64,000 nt of DNA from Phallusia mammillata. Taxonomy: Eukaryota; Chordata; Ascidiacea; Phlebobranchia; Ascidiidae. Where the stretch lies: NCBI GenBank assembly GCA_003260075.1, contig QLIY01000311.1, positions 1 through 64,000 of the forward strand, in the 5' to 3' direction. Of the stretch, positions 1 to 11,021 are shown one piece after another. Below the pieces are notes generated by a model that ran no database searches, was not told where the DNA came from, and worked only from the letters and a program-made list of their open reading frames with translations. The translations under genes and the position numbers were made by a program. Each line of letters begins with the position of its first letter. Position 1 is the stretch's first letter.

Positions 1-61
1 CTTTTAACAGTTTTTTTTTTTGCAGATTTTGTGCATTGCTTTGATTTAATGTTATATAATA

Positions 62-3000
62 ATGACAGAAAATGATAAATCGAGTCAACCTAAAGTTGAG
101 CAAGATGTTGTAAATCCATGGGAAGTTCAATCATCAAGTGACAAGGGTGTTGATTATGACAAGTTAATTGGTATGAACCACACAAACATTTAAATGTTTA
201 AAATGCAGTGTATAAATGACTGTATTTGTCCATTGCCCATTTAAGAGATTTGCAAATTGCATGATCATAACTTTGTATTTAGAGCGTTTTGGATCATCTA
301 AAATCGATGATGCTGTATTGGCGCGATTTGAGAAGATTGTCACTGCAAGAGGCAAAAAAGTGCATCCGTTTTTGAAACGAGGCATCTTCTTTTCTCACAG
401 GTCAGCAGGTTAACAATTGTTGTTGTGTAATGTCATCCATATTAATATACTTTTTAAATGTACACATTGCATTGAAACCTGTGAGGTAGTATGCAATGAT
501 GTGTAAAAGAAAACCTTTAGGGCCGATGAGAATTATGTCCCACCACCCATTACCTTGTCAGTAGCAGTTTTTACTTCACATTTAAATTTTTAAATAATGA
601 GGAAACCATTTGTTTAACGGAGTAGGTATTAGTGGTTGTTGGTAGAACCATTTGTTTTGAACATAGGAAACATTAGTGGTTAGTGGTAGTTACTGTGTGT
701 TTATTTTGAAAATGCCAGTTGACTGTGCTATTTACTGGCTTTGTTTATCATTCAATTATCTAATCTGACTGCACTATTTGCAGCAACTCTGTTTTTTGAA
801 ACGTTGAAACTATTGCAACGTATGCAGTTTGATTTGATCTGCCTAGAAATGAAACCACAATTGGAATAGCTCACAGCTCTACATCCCACAGTTAAAAGCA
901 CCTCACATGAATTAAAATTCATATCATCCCCATACGCCCCACAACCCTTTTTCAGTGGACCATAGTAGCCTGTGGGCTGCAGGTTGCACAAAGCTGCAAA
1001 ACTATCATATTGTGTGTTAATCCTCAGACAGCTTGATGAAATCCTGACACTTTATGAGCAAAACAAACCATTTTATCTCTACACTGGAAGAGGTCCTTCA
1101 TCACAGGCAATGCATCTTGGTCATCTCATTCCGTTTGTTATGACTCAGTAAGGGTTTTGTACATTTGTACTTATTTTGTGAATAATACAACAGAATTTTA
1201 ATTTAATTTGATAGTAAGGTATTATTTGCAGCATTCAGTTTGCTGTCTTATTCAGTTGTCATTTGTCAAACAGTAATGCAAAATCCTGTATAGCAAAATC
1301 CCAATTTGTTTTACTTTTGGTAGATATTTGCAGGAAACATTTGATGTCCCTCTCGTGATTCAGCTTACAGATGATGAAAAGTTTTTGTGGAAAGACCTAA
1401 CACTTGAAGAGTGTGAATCGCTTTCTTGGGAAAATACCAAAGACATCATTGCCTGTGGATTTAACCCTGAAAAAACTTTCATATTTTCTGACCTAAACTA
1501 CATTGGGTTTGTTTAAATACTTTGTTGAAAGGGTTTAGTTCTACTTTTGTGATTTATTTCTAAACTTCAGGTCAAGCAAAGAATTTTACTGGAACATGAA
1601 GAGAATTGAAAAATGTGTCACCTTTAACCAAGTGAAGGGAATTTTCGGATTTGGAGACAGCGATTGCATTGGTAAGAATGGTGATTGTTGTTTAAATTCA
1701 ACAGGAACTGTTGGAAATGTATTTGTGAGATGCATCTTTTCGTTGATGTTTACAAGCGTCATGTATTTTATATTCCAAGGGGGGGGGGGGGGGGGGCTTC
1801 ATGTATTTTATATTCCAACAGGAAAGATAAGTTTTCCAGCAATTCAAGCAGCCCCCTCCTTTTCATCCAGTTTTCCACATATATTTAATGGAAGAAGAGA
1901 CATCGCTTGTCTAATTCCATGTGCAATAGACCAAGTAAATTGCTAGGGGGGGGGGTAAGTTTTCCAGCAATTCAAGCAGCACCCTCCTTTTCATCCAGTT
2001 TTCCACATATATTTAATGGAAGAAAAGACATCGCTTGTCTAATTCCATGTGCAATAGACCAAGTAAATTGCTAGTTTTACGAAGCTATTCATAGTCGTAA
2101 CAATGCTCTACCAACAGTTACATGTTTTGTATGCTTTGCTGTGCAGTGGTTTTGTAAACACATTTGAATTGAAAAAGAGAGAAATAATTAAAGAACTTCT
2201 TGCTGCTTGTAGGATCCATACTTTAGGATGACCAGGGATGTGGCTCCACGCTTGCATGGGGGGGGGGTGTAACAACGCTCTACCAATAGTTACATATTTT
2301 GTATGCTTAGCTGTGCAGTGGTTTTATAAACACATTTTAATTGAAAAAAAAAGAGAAACGATTAAATAACTTCTTGCTGCTTTTAGGATCCATACTTTAG
2401 GATGACCAGGGATGTGGCTCCACGCTTGCATTACAGAAAACCTGCTCTGTTACATTCTGTTTTCTTTCCTGCACTACAAGGGGCACAAACAAAGATGAGT
2501 GCAAGTGATCCTAACACATCAATTTTTTTAACTGACACTGCAGCACAAATTAAGAAAAAGGTAATAAAATAAAGCCTAATCCACTTTTAGAGTGTACATT
2601 TCAACAAAATTATCTTGGAGCTTGTGTATATCTTTTAAAACATAGGCTACTTAAGCTATTTGCTAGGGGGGGGGGGTAACATTAAATCAAAGCAATGCAC
2701 AAAATCTGCAAAAAAAACAACTGTTAAAAGCCAAAAACCTAATTTTATTATGCTGTAATTGCCATGATGGATAGTGGATAGTATACTCATCCCATAAAAA
2801 TGATACAGCCAAGGCATCTACATAAAGTCGTTTGTCATTAGTGATGGGATGAGTACCCGGTACTCGGTATCGAACAATTTCAGTGGTATCGATACTCGTA
2901 CTCGGTATCGAAATATTTGACCTCAGTTTTTGATACCGAGTAAGAGTATCAAAGACCGTTTACACTATAAGAATATGCCAGTCTGCAGAACATGGCAGTT

Positions 3001-6000
3001 CCCGACGAGATCTCGTGTGTGCAGGACCTACATGTCCCGCATGCGCGCGTGCACGACCCGTAAGTTCACGTGCAAGACCAATTTCAGCAGGCGCAAAGCA
3101 AGTAAAAGAGGTCAAGACAGCCCAATTAAATGCCTTTGGTGCAAAATTTTCGCGTGCAAACCCCAAAACTTGGCGTACAAAATTTTTTTTTCAAAACAAA
3201 ATCGCACGTGCAGCTGCCACACTCTGCAGACTGGAGAATATGGACAACTTTTTGCAATCTAACCTACAAAATATTACAAATTTCAATGAATAACGCAAAA
3301 ACTCCCAAGACTTTTTGCGCTGGTAGAACTAAAATTCTTTTAGGGCTGATTCCTGTATCGAATATACATTCATTTCAAAACACTTCTTTCATGTGTATAC
3401 TGGCGCTGGCCTCTGCAAAAGATATCATATTAACTTGACATAACATAAGTAGAAGTTTACTGTGCACTTTTAGTAAAATATATTTAACATTTCAGTTGCA
3501 ATGTATTCACCGATCTATAGTTTGTTACTTTGTTTAGCAGTATACTTGGTGACTACTGACTATTATCCTGACTGGCTATTGAGGAGTGTAGCTCGTACAC
3601 CAGCCGTCTGTGACAGATAATACTATGTTTACATATTATTCAGTAACCTTTTAGGATGACGAAACATTACAAATGGCATTCTATTCGCTTTTAGGGTGCA
3701 CGACCAATTCATCCAACAACGAAAGTTCTAATTTTAGTTCCGGAAAGTGATCCTGAAATACGATATCGTTTCGTTTTTAAACGTACATAATACTAAGTAT
3801 AAAACTATAAATCATACTATCCTCGATCTGATCGTAAAACTTAACCCAAACCCTACCCGATACTTTGTTCACCACTAATTAACAAATAATTGAGCTAATA
3901 ACAGCTGGATACCTCATAACACAGACGAACACTACACGTGCCGACACACACACACATNAAGCGTTAAACGTGTCTTTTCTGATTATTAAGGTACCACGCA
4001 ATTTTGCACAAACATAATTAAGCACAAACATAACGAAAATCGCGTCAATGTTGATCTTTTTCAACACATTATCGTTTTTCCCACTGTAATAAAAAAAATA
4101 TTAATTCATTGGCAGGTTGCCAATCATGCTTGAGGCAATTTTAAACCCCACAGAACTGAAATGAGAACGAAACACAACTTTCCTGCACTAGTTGCTTGGT
4201 AGATAAACATTTTTTCGTGTCAAACGCGTAGCGTACGACTTCGCGTGACGTCATAAATGATTCGGTTGATTCNTTGATTGTTGTTCAGATAAATAAATAT
4301 GCCTACTCTGGTGGGCGAGATACGATTGAAGAACATCGTCAGTATGGTGGAAACTGTGATGTGGATGTTTCATTCCAATACCTAGAATTCTTTCTTGAAG
4401 ATGATGAGGAGTTGGAACAAATCAGAAAAGTAAACTTCAAATAATGTTTGCAAAAAAATGTGTTGGCTTTCCAAAAGGTAACATTGTTTTTTTTAAGGAT
4501 TATTCATCAGGAAAAATGTTAACTGGTGAATTAAAGCAAAGGCTAATCAAAGTTCTTCAAGATCTTGTAGCTTTACACCAAGAACATAGAGCCAAGGTAA
4601 TTCCCTTTACCTAATTCAAAACACTTGAATCTGCCCATTAAGTTCTAATTTGTATTAGGACAAGAAATGTGTGTTGCAATATTGGTAAGCACAACTGATA
4701 TGCTTTTCCGAGTACACTGGTGTCAAGCCTGTAGAATGAGTTTGTGATGTTGACTATTTTGAGGCATCCTCTGCTGCGCTGTCTAAGACGGTGGTTCTCA
4801 ACCTTTTAAGTTTGCGGACCAGTAAACTTTCAAAATAAATTTGGCGGACCGGTGGGCTTTCAAAATCAACCCAAAATGTAATTAAAACAAAAATATGCAA
4901 TTCAAAAGAAGTAAAAATTCAGAGAGGTTTGCTGCTGTCTGTTTGATATCATACATGGTAAACGCGGTTCTAATAAATTTTCTGCAAGGCGTAGTAGAGC
5001 GTTGACTTCCACCCTATTCCTCTGTTTGGTCTTGATAAGAGATAACAACGAAAAGCTTTTCTCAGATAAGTAAATTGTAAAAAAATCAGCAGCAAATTCA
5101 TTGCTTTGTTACTGCAGTGTATTCGTTTTTAAGCGAAATCCAAAATTGTGACAAAGTCTTTATGCCTGGACAGTTTTTTGTTTAAAGAACTTGATAATAC
5201 TTTGTCGTTTACTCTGCTTAACTTACCCCCCCCCCACAAGAAATGTGTGTTGCAATATTGGTAAGCACAACTGATATGCTTTTACGAGTACACTGGTGTC
5301 AAGCCTGTAGAATGAGTTTGTGAGGTTGACTATTTTGATGCATCCTCTGCTGCGCTATCTAAGACGGTGGTTCTCAACCTTTTAAGTTTGTGGACCGGTA
5401 AACTTTCAAAATAAATTTGCCCCCCCCCCAGACTCTGAACTTTGTCTTTTGTCACAATGCTGCAAATTACGGAACATAAGAAATTCTAAATCGGTTTAAA
5501 ATTTGATGTTGAATTTCTTTGGACAAGCCTTCACTATTTCACATTTTGTAATAGAGACGTAAAATTGTAATATATTTAGTGGACCGGCAGGAAAGTTGAC
5601 TAGGACTGGCGGTTGAGAACCACTGATCTAAGAGACATTCAAACTTTCCGTGTTTCTTTTTAGAGCAAGAAAGTAAACTGGCTTTATTTTCCAGGTGGAC
5701 AAAGCCCCCCCCCCCCAGACTCTGAACTTTGTCTTTTGTCACAATGCTGCAAATTACGGAACATGAGAAATTCTAAATCGGTTTAAAATTGGATGTTGTA
5801 TTTCTTAGGACAAGCCTTCACTATTTCGCATTTTGTAATGGAGACGTAAAATTGTAATATATTTAGTGGACCGGCAGGAAAGTTGACGCGGACCGGTGGT
5901 TGAGAACCACTGACCTAAGAGACATTCAAACTTTCCGTGTTTCTTTTTAGAGTAAGAAAGTAAACTGGCTTTATTTTCCAGGTGGACAAAGCGGTGATTG

Positions 6001-6155
6001 ATCAGTTTACAAGGCTGGATAGATACAAATGCTGTGAAGATTTCCCACCATTACCACAATCCTCTGGTAAAAAAAAGAAAAAGGGAGATAAAAAGCAACT
6101 TTCGGAGTCGGTACAAGAAATGAAAGTTGGTGATTGTGCCAATGGGAAATCATAA
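62..6155 (+). CDS. WARS1: Cytoplasmic tryptophan--tRNA ligase (WARS1), 10 coding exons
   Basis: Charges tRNA(Trp) with tryptophan in the cytosol. Coding exons, read from splice sites and phase: 62-170, 283-400, 1028-1147, 1324-1506, 1571-1671, 1822-1934, 2387-2560, 4289-4429, 4498-4596, 5982-6155, giving 443 residues. Class I signatures are present: HLGH (HIGH type) at about residues 105-108 and KMSAS (KMSKS type) at about 284-288; the segments [21 protein letters not shown] and [10 protein letters not shown] are typical of eukaryotic TrpRS. The start is the first ATG; an in-frame TAA lies at 47-49 and a possible splice acceptor (TTTGCAG) at 19-25, so this transcript has no WHEP domain and resembles the human mini-TrpRS form. 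The C-terminus ends in a Lys-rich tail ([10 protein letters not shown]) unlike the vertebrate end. Introns 5, 6, 7 and 9 contain duplicated segments joined by G or C runs, including partial copies of exons 6, 7 and 10. Confidence 0.95.
1758..2340. repeat. WARS1: Tandem duplications of WARS1 exons 6 and 7 flanking G runs
   Basis: Three G runs (1779-1796, 1946-1955, 2258-2267) each separate near-identical copies. A 20-base segment at 1758-1778 recurs at 1799-1819. Exon 6 with its flanks (from about 1827) recurs at 1956-2074 with a few substitutions. The segment 2100-2257, which ends inside a copy of exon 7, recurs at about 2269-2430 with substitutions. The second exon 6 copy has lost its acceptor and the first exon 7 copy is cut at the G run, so a complete message needs only 1822-1934 and 2387-2560. 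Confidence 0.85.
2666..2730. repeat. Inverted copy of the window start, joined by a G run
   Basis: After an 11-base G run (2666-2676), bases 2677-2730 are the reverse complement of bases 1-54, the acceptor region and 5' leader of WARS1 exon 1, with about one substitution. It lies in intron 7. Sequence beyond 2730 would then correspond to DNA upstream of this window in the opposite orientation. Confidence 0.85.
2838..3877. mobile_element. Probable non-autonomous DNA transposon in WARS1 intron 7
   Basis: The left end (ttagtgatgggatgagta, then tactcggtatcga repeats) is matched loosely in inverse at 3856-3877 (gatactttgttcaccactaa). Several copies of the tactcggtatcga block occur direct and inverted between 2860 and 2945, and an inverted pair around ctgcagact sits at about 2981 and 3225. 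No transposase reading frame is visible. Both ends are uncertain and no target-site duplication is clear. Confidence 0.35.
4789..5625. mobile_element. hAT-type non-autonomous element in WARS1 intron 9 (broken by C-run joins)
   Basis: Left end cggtggttctcaacc and right end ggttgagaaccactg form inverted termini. Flanking 8-base sequences gtctaaga and atctaaga differ at one base, as expected for a hAT target-site duplication. Repeated ggaccgg motifs are internal to each end. The element is not colinear: C runs at 5226-5235 and 5420-5429 bound a second copy of its left part (5236-5419, matching 4661-4860), and the run at 5705-5716 is followed by a second copy of its right part that ends near 5913. 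Confidence 0.7.
5226..5981. repeat. WARS1: Duplicated halves of WARS1 intron 9 separated by C runs
   Basis: The order is left segment (from about 4661), C10 at 5226, left copy, C10 at 5420, right segment (5430-5704), C12 at 5705, right copy (5717-5985). Copies differ by a few percent. The first right segment stops just after the beginning of WARS1 exon 10 (gtggacaaagc), where the C run starts; only the second copy continues into a full exon. The pattern fits two alleles placed one after the other. Confidence 0.85.
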
Positions 6156-6826
6156 ATTCTTTTTTTTTTCAACTCTTCTAGCTTCTTTGGTTTTAGATTT
6201 AATTTATTCATAAGGGTGGCAATGTTGTAGATGAAGGTTGGAGTTTTATTATTTGTCAATATTTTCTCTTTGCAGTCTACAAATATACACAAAACTACAT
6301 TAATTTTTAAGGGTCCTTTGTGTGTTGCAGTGTAATTACTTGATCACACTCTAAAAACGTTTGTGTCCTGTAGTATGAAAAAAGAACAAGCCATTTTGTT
6401 ACGTCATCATCCTCGCAATTTTTTTACTGTGGTTTTTTGAACTCAGTACATTGCACTTGAAAAAGTTGGGGTGGTCACCCCAGAGTACTGTTGTTGTGGA
6501 ATGATTTGTGTTAATAAACAAATCTTTGCTATTGGATAGTATGTGAAAAAACTACTTGGATGGACATACAGAACATTCCTGTTAAATTCAACAAAATAGT
6601 TTGTGTGAAAGGACAGGCGATACTGGTTTAAATTAAAAATCAATAATGATAAACATATGTTTTACAAACCCTCTCTATTTTAAATGACTTGATTCATTAC
6701 ATTTTTATACAGCCATAATGTGTGTACTAATTGTTATTATTTGCTTTTCTCATGGTTTGTTACAATTTGGTGTATTTGCCTAGGGTTGCACCTAAATCAA
6801 AACCCTGTACATAACAGACATGCAAT
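6156..6826. other. Convergent intergenic region with WARS1 3' end
   Basis: This 0.67 kb lies between the stop codons of WARS1 (+) and PIGN (-). A poly(A) signal aataaa for WARS1 is at 6513-6518. I see no further gene here. Confidence 0.6.
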
Positions 6827-9800
6827 TTATTTATTACTAAACGCTAAGTAACAGTGGTTGATTTTAAAACTTGTTAAAAACTTTGCTCCTGCCAAAAAGA
6901 AAAGAATGGAGATGATCATGGTCATGGTAATAATGTAATGACTGATGCTAGTACCAATGTCCAACCAAGAACCTTCATCTTGCACCTGTTAAGAAGTTTG
7001 GTTTAAAAAATATGTAAACAACCAGGTTTTATTATGCACATACAAGCAATAGGTTTTATCATGCACATTTTTCTCTAACACAATGATGCTAATTTAAAAC
7101 AATGCCAACTGTAAATATATGGATATAATTACTACTTACCAAATAGAAAAAATGTATGCTCATTAAATCACTGATCATCAAAACGAAGCAGCACAACTGT
7201 GTAAAGTGAGTTTTTGTTGCCACTGCAATGCTGCAAAATGTACATACAACCAAAAAGTAGGGAAGCAATACCTAGAAGCAAAAGAATGAATTAAAACTTT
7301 GATGGTTTCCTTTATCAAAGACTAATACTTTGTAAGCAAGCAGAGCTCCCATTATGGTATGGTTGAACACAGTGATAAAAGGAAGTACGACACTGTTGTC
7401 AAAACTGTTGATACTGGCTATGTTCCCCACTCCAAAAAATGACAGTACAGCAAAAAACAAGAGCATATAACAACGCCTGGTTGTATGAAATGAAAGTTCC
7501 TGGTGTTCAGTACTGTCACCTAAAAAACAAGCTTGAATTACTTTTTAACAAAGTTTGTTTGGGAACAGCCTTACCTAATTCCAAAGTATTTTGTGTAAAG
7601 TCTAATTCATCCAATTTTGACATTTTTTGTCCAGACCCCACTTCTGATATCTCAAATTCCACACGAGTCCACAGAGCAAGCAGGATACATAGGGTAATAC
7701 AGAACAACCCATCATAGGAAAGACTGATTAAAAGATAAGTGGAACAATGACAAACGTAAATGCATAGCATACGGTGCCACAATTTTGTTGATTGAAAAAT
7801 AGGGATGAACCAACCACCCAACAAAGTTACCCAGCTGACAACATGTATCAACATTGAAACTTCCCCATACACTGAAGACATGTATAGCGCAAGTGGAGAC
7901 ATAATTCCACAGGTAAAAGGAAGAATGGACAGCAAGGAAAGGGCCCTGCTGCTGATTCTTCGACTTGAAATGTAACATAGCAATGCGCCCAAACCACCAG
8001 CACACACAAGAAGTGCGGCATTTGGACTTCTGCCCACAACAGGCAACATAGGAAATAATGATAAAATAAAACACATCACAGCTGCATAATATTTCACTGA
8101 AGTGACTTTCAGTTTGACGAACAGAAATGCAAAAACAAGAAGCTCAGCACTTAATATGTGTCTGTAGAAAAAACTTAACACCAAACTCCATGTGCCCATC
8201 AGGCCAATACATGCATAAATAAAAATTCCTTTTAGTACTGGCTTGTTGCCTTTCAATATTGTCCAACAAACCTGAAAAACAGTTTGTTGTGTTACGATGT
8301 AATACCAGATAGGTAAAGGAAGCAAGCAATATAAATAACTAGATAATGGAACTTGTGACATGTAAAGATTCACACATATGCAGATACCAAACACAACAAA
8401 TGCATAGAATAAAGAAGATGGGTAACTTTTCTTTCCGGTAGGCTTCATTTTTTCGACTTGGCTTTGAATGAAACTAACTTGCTGTAAAACTGTGCAAAGA
8501 GACACAGCCATCCAGCCGAGAAAGCTTAATGCTACAGATAATGAGAGTATCAGTCTGTGATATGTGTGATAGTACTGCAGACCTTGTAAAGAAAGGTTAA
8601 TCAACTTATATGACAAGGTCAAAGCCTGGTCATACTTCTTGGCAGAAATAAAATCTATAATTTTGCGTGTCATATCAGTTACTTCACTGTCACTAAGACC
8701 CAAAAATGGTGAAAAAAATAATGACTTCTGTTTGGTCATCTTCAATTTTACAATAAATTGTTCAGCTATTTGCTGGGCATTAGCCAAGAGGAGCTTGCAT
8801 TTGGATTCCAAGTCTACTGAAAGATAGTGGACGGGCAAGACTCCTACAGAATTTACAGGGACAGGTAACCCCAAAAGCAATGACATTAGAGGGGCAATGT
8901 CTGCTTGGTTTACATCAACCTGGTAAGTTGGATCCAACCCCCAGGACCTGCAAAGATACATAAAATTTACTTATTACAGTCACTGCATTAATAAAAGTAT
9001 TCGCTGTCATACCTGGTCAAATCGATATCTGATTGTTCCAATTTTGCATTGTATTGCACATGTTTTGTTGCACCTGAACCCCACACAACCAGGGGTGTAA
9101 GAGTTTCAGATGGCAAACCTGCTCCATGCGATCCTATACAGTAAACAACAAATTTATAGTAAACATCTGATCACTTATATAAGTAGTTAAGAAACGAAAA
9201 ATTTATCCACCCCAGTCAGTCATTCCATGATCAGAAGTAAAGACATAACTTGTTTGTCCATCACCCTTGTAAAAGTCTTCAATAATCTGAACAATCCTTT
9301 TGACTCCCTCATCTACTAATCGAATGTTCGACAAATACTCTCTGTGGATAACCAACTGTACATAAATTTACAGAAAAAAATTTTGGACCTGTTTTTCAAG
9401 AACTTTACTTGTGGTGATCAATCATTGTTGGTTTTGTGCTTTCAATGATGGAAATTTTAACCACAAAACTTTAGCGACAAACTTTACCTACTTTGACATT
9501 GGTTTGTGACTGTGTCCATTTGTATCAATGCCTAACAAGTGAAGAAAAAACACTATTTTCTCATCTGACAACTGCTGTTTTAGGGTTTCGTTTTCTTTAG
9601 CTGATTCGAAGAATTTGTCAACTTCATCAAATACCCAAGTATCAAGAAGTGAGGAATCATTTCCAGCAAAGTTGACAATTTCCGGAGAAAAACAATTTAT
9701 GTGGACATGTGGACCAGCTCCTGATTAAAGCAATGCAATGAAATGTTTACCTCATGCTTTTTATGTATACAGACCTTGTAATCAAAAATACCTTCTGAGA

Positions 9801-10537
9801 ACATTGGAAGAATATCTGCACTTCCCCAAGAATATGTAGATTTGCTCTTATTGAAAACACTGTCAAATTCAACAGGATTCTTTTTCCAGCCTGATAGAAG
9901 CAAGCATTATGATACCCTTACATAAGTTATAAAGTATTAACACTGCAGTTTGTATGTTACATTCATAACTAAAGCATACTTCTGGTTAATATATAAAGAG
10001 TATTGCTGACTTTAACTGATGTTCTTAGGAACTTTATACACAAACTTAAAAAGTAATGTAATTATAAACACAACTGCCAGACATGTATTCTATATACCTA
10101 GTACTCTGGCATTTATGTTTTTTTAAACTGACATTACCTTTCAAAATTGCACTGACATCTTCATAAAAGCCAGCAATAAGTGCAACATGGCCTGGCCGGG
10201 ATTCAGTCGGAACACGTGTATGTGACACACCCCATGTTCCTTCCTTTTCAATAATATTCCTGCAAAAATGGATGCTGCAAATAGGTTGGTATACTTATCA
10301 AAACACTTACCTTAAATATGGCGCTCTTGTTTTCCCGTTTTCGTCTAGTTCAAAAAACTTGTCAGCGCGAAGGCCATCTCCAACAAAAAGTACAAGTCGT
10401 GAAGAAGGAGGTTTAACCGAAGGAAGGTATTCTTGCATTCCGTGAACCAACGGCGATTTAAAGTATATGTCGAATATTGAAGCAAAAAGTATCACGTGGA
10501 CAACGATGCTTAAACCAATAAATAACCAAAACTTCAT
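6827..10537 (-). CDS. PIGN: GPI ethanolamine phosphate transferase 1 (PIGN), 10 exons
   Basis: Adds ethanolamine phosphate to the first mannose of GPI-anchor precursors in the ER membrane. Exons from 5' to 3': 10537-10311, 10259-10138, 9890-9792, 9720-9492, 9341-9211, 9133-9013, 8947-7575, 7519-7329, 7271-7140, 6985-6827; all boundaries are GT..AG with matching phase, giving about 927 residues, the usual family length. An N-terminal membrane anchor precedes [17 protein letters not shown]. The alkaline-phosphatase-fold metal-site segments are visible: [47 protein letters not shown] and [11 protein letters not shown]. The long seventh exon and those after it encode the multi-pass C-terminal half. 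The start is the ATG before KFWLFIGL; no earlier in-frame ATG is present. The last two codons plus stop read AATAAATAA, so a poly(A)-signal hexamer overlaps the end of the coding region. Confidence 0.95.
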
Positions 10538-10819
10538 TTTTGATGCTGCTGAGTTTTCAAAAAAGAGCACAAAACTTGAAATTGAAATTCAACAGTTTGT
10601 GTTGAATTGAGCTTACTGAACCGTGCTAGGTCATACACGAGTAAGCACGGGATTCCAAAAAAGAATCAAACAAAACATATTGTTACGGTAGGTATTTTTT
10701 TGATTTCAGACCAAAACTGAACTTCAAAAATTAATGTAATTTTTATGAAATGAAATAAATGTAATTCTTTTCCATGCCGCGTCGATGTCGCACACCGTGC
10801 AGCTACTAGGCTAGGTAGG

Positions 10820-11021
10820 CAGTGGTGGGATTCTAGGTAGGCTATCTCAAAAGTCATATTTTTCTGCCGGTTCTGTTACAAAAAGTCCATTGGCAGTAAC
10901 CGGTTCGCTGATCTCATAATCCTTTGACAGTAACCAGTAATGCTAACCGGTTCGCTGATCTCATCAAATTTCGTGAGACGGTTCTATAGAACCGGTGCGA
11001 ACCGGCTGAATCCCACCACCG
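10820..11021. mobile_element. Short hAT-like MITE upstream of PIGN
   Basis: A 202-base element with inverted ends cagtggtgggattctag and ctgaatcccaccaccg. A 20-base direct repeat of aaccggttcgctgatctcat lies inside (about 10898-10917 and 10944-10963). The palindromic core gttctatagaac is near the right end. The flanking 8 bases match only partly, so the insertion may be old. It carries no coding capacity. Confidence 0.6.

Noticed and set aside
1955-2074. Second copy of WARS1 exon 6 as a mutually exclusive exon
   Set aside because: Its acceptor is replaced by a G run, so it cannot be spliced in as a regular exon.
3945-3958. Short CA repeat with an undetermined base
   Set aside because: Ordinary microsatellite; single undetermined bases also occur at 4273 and 42610 and carry no further information.
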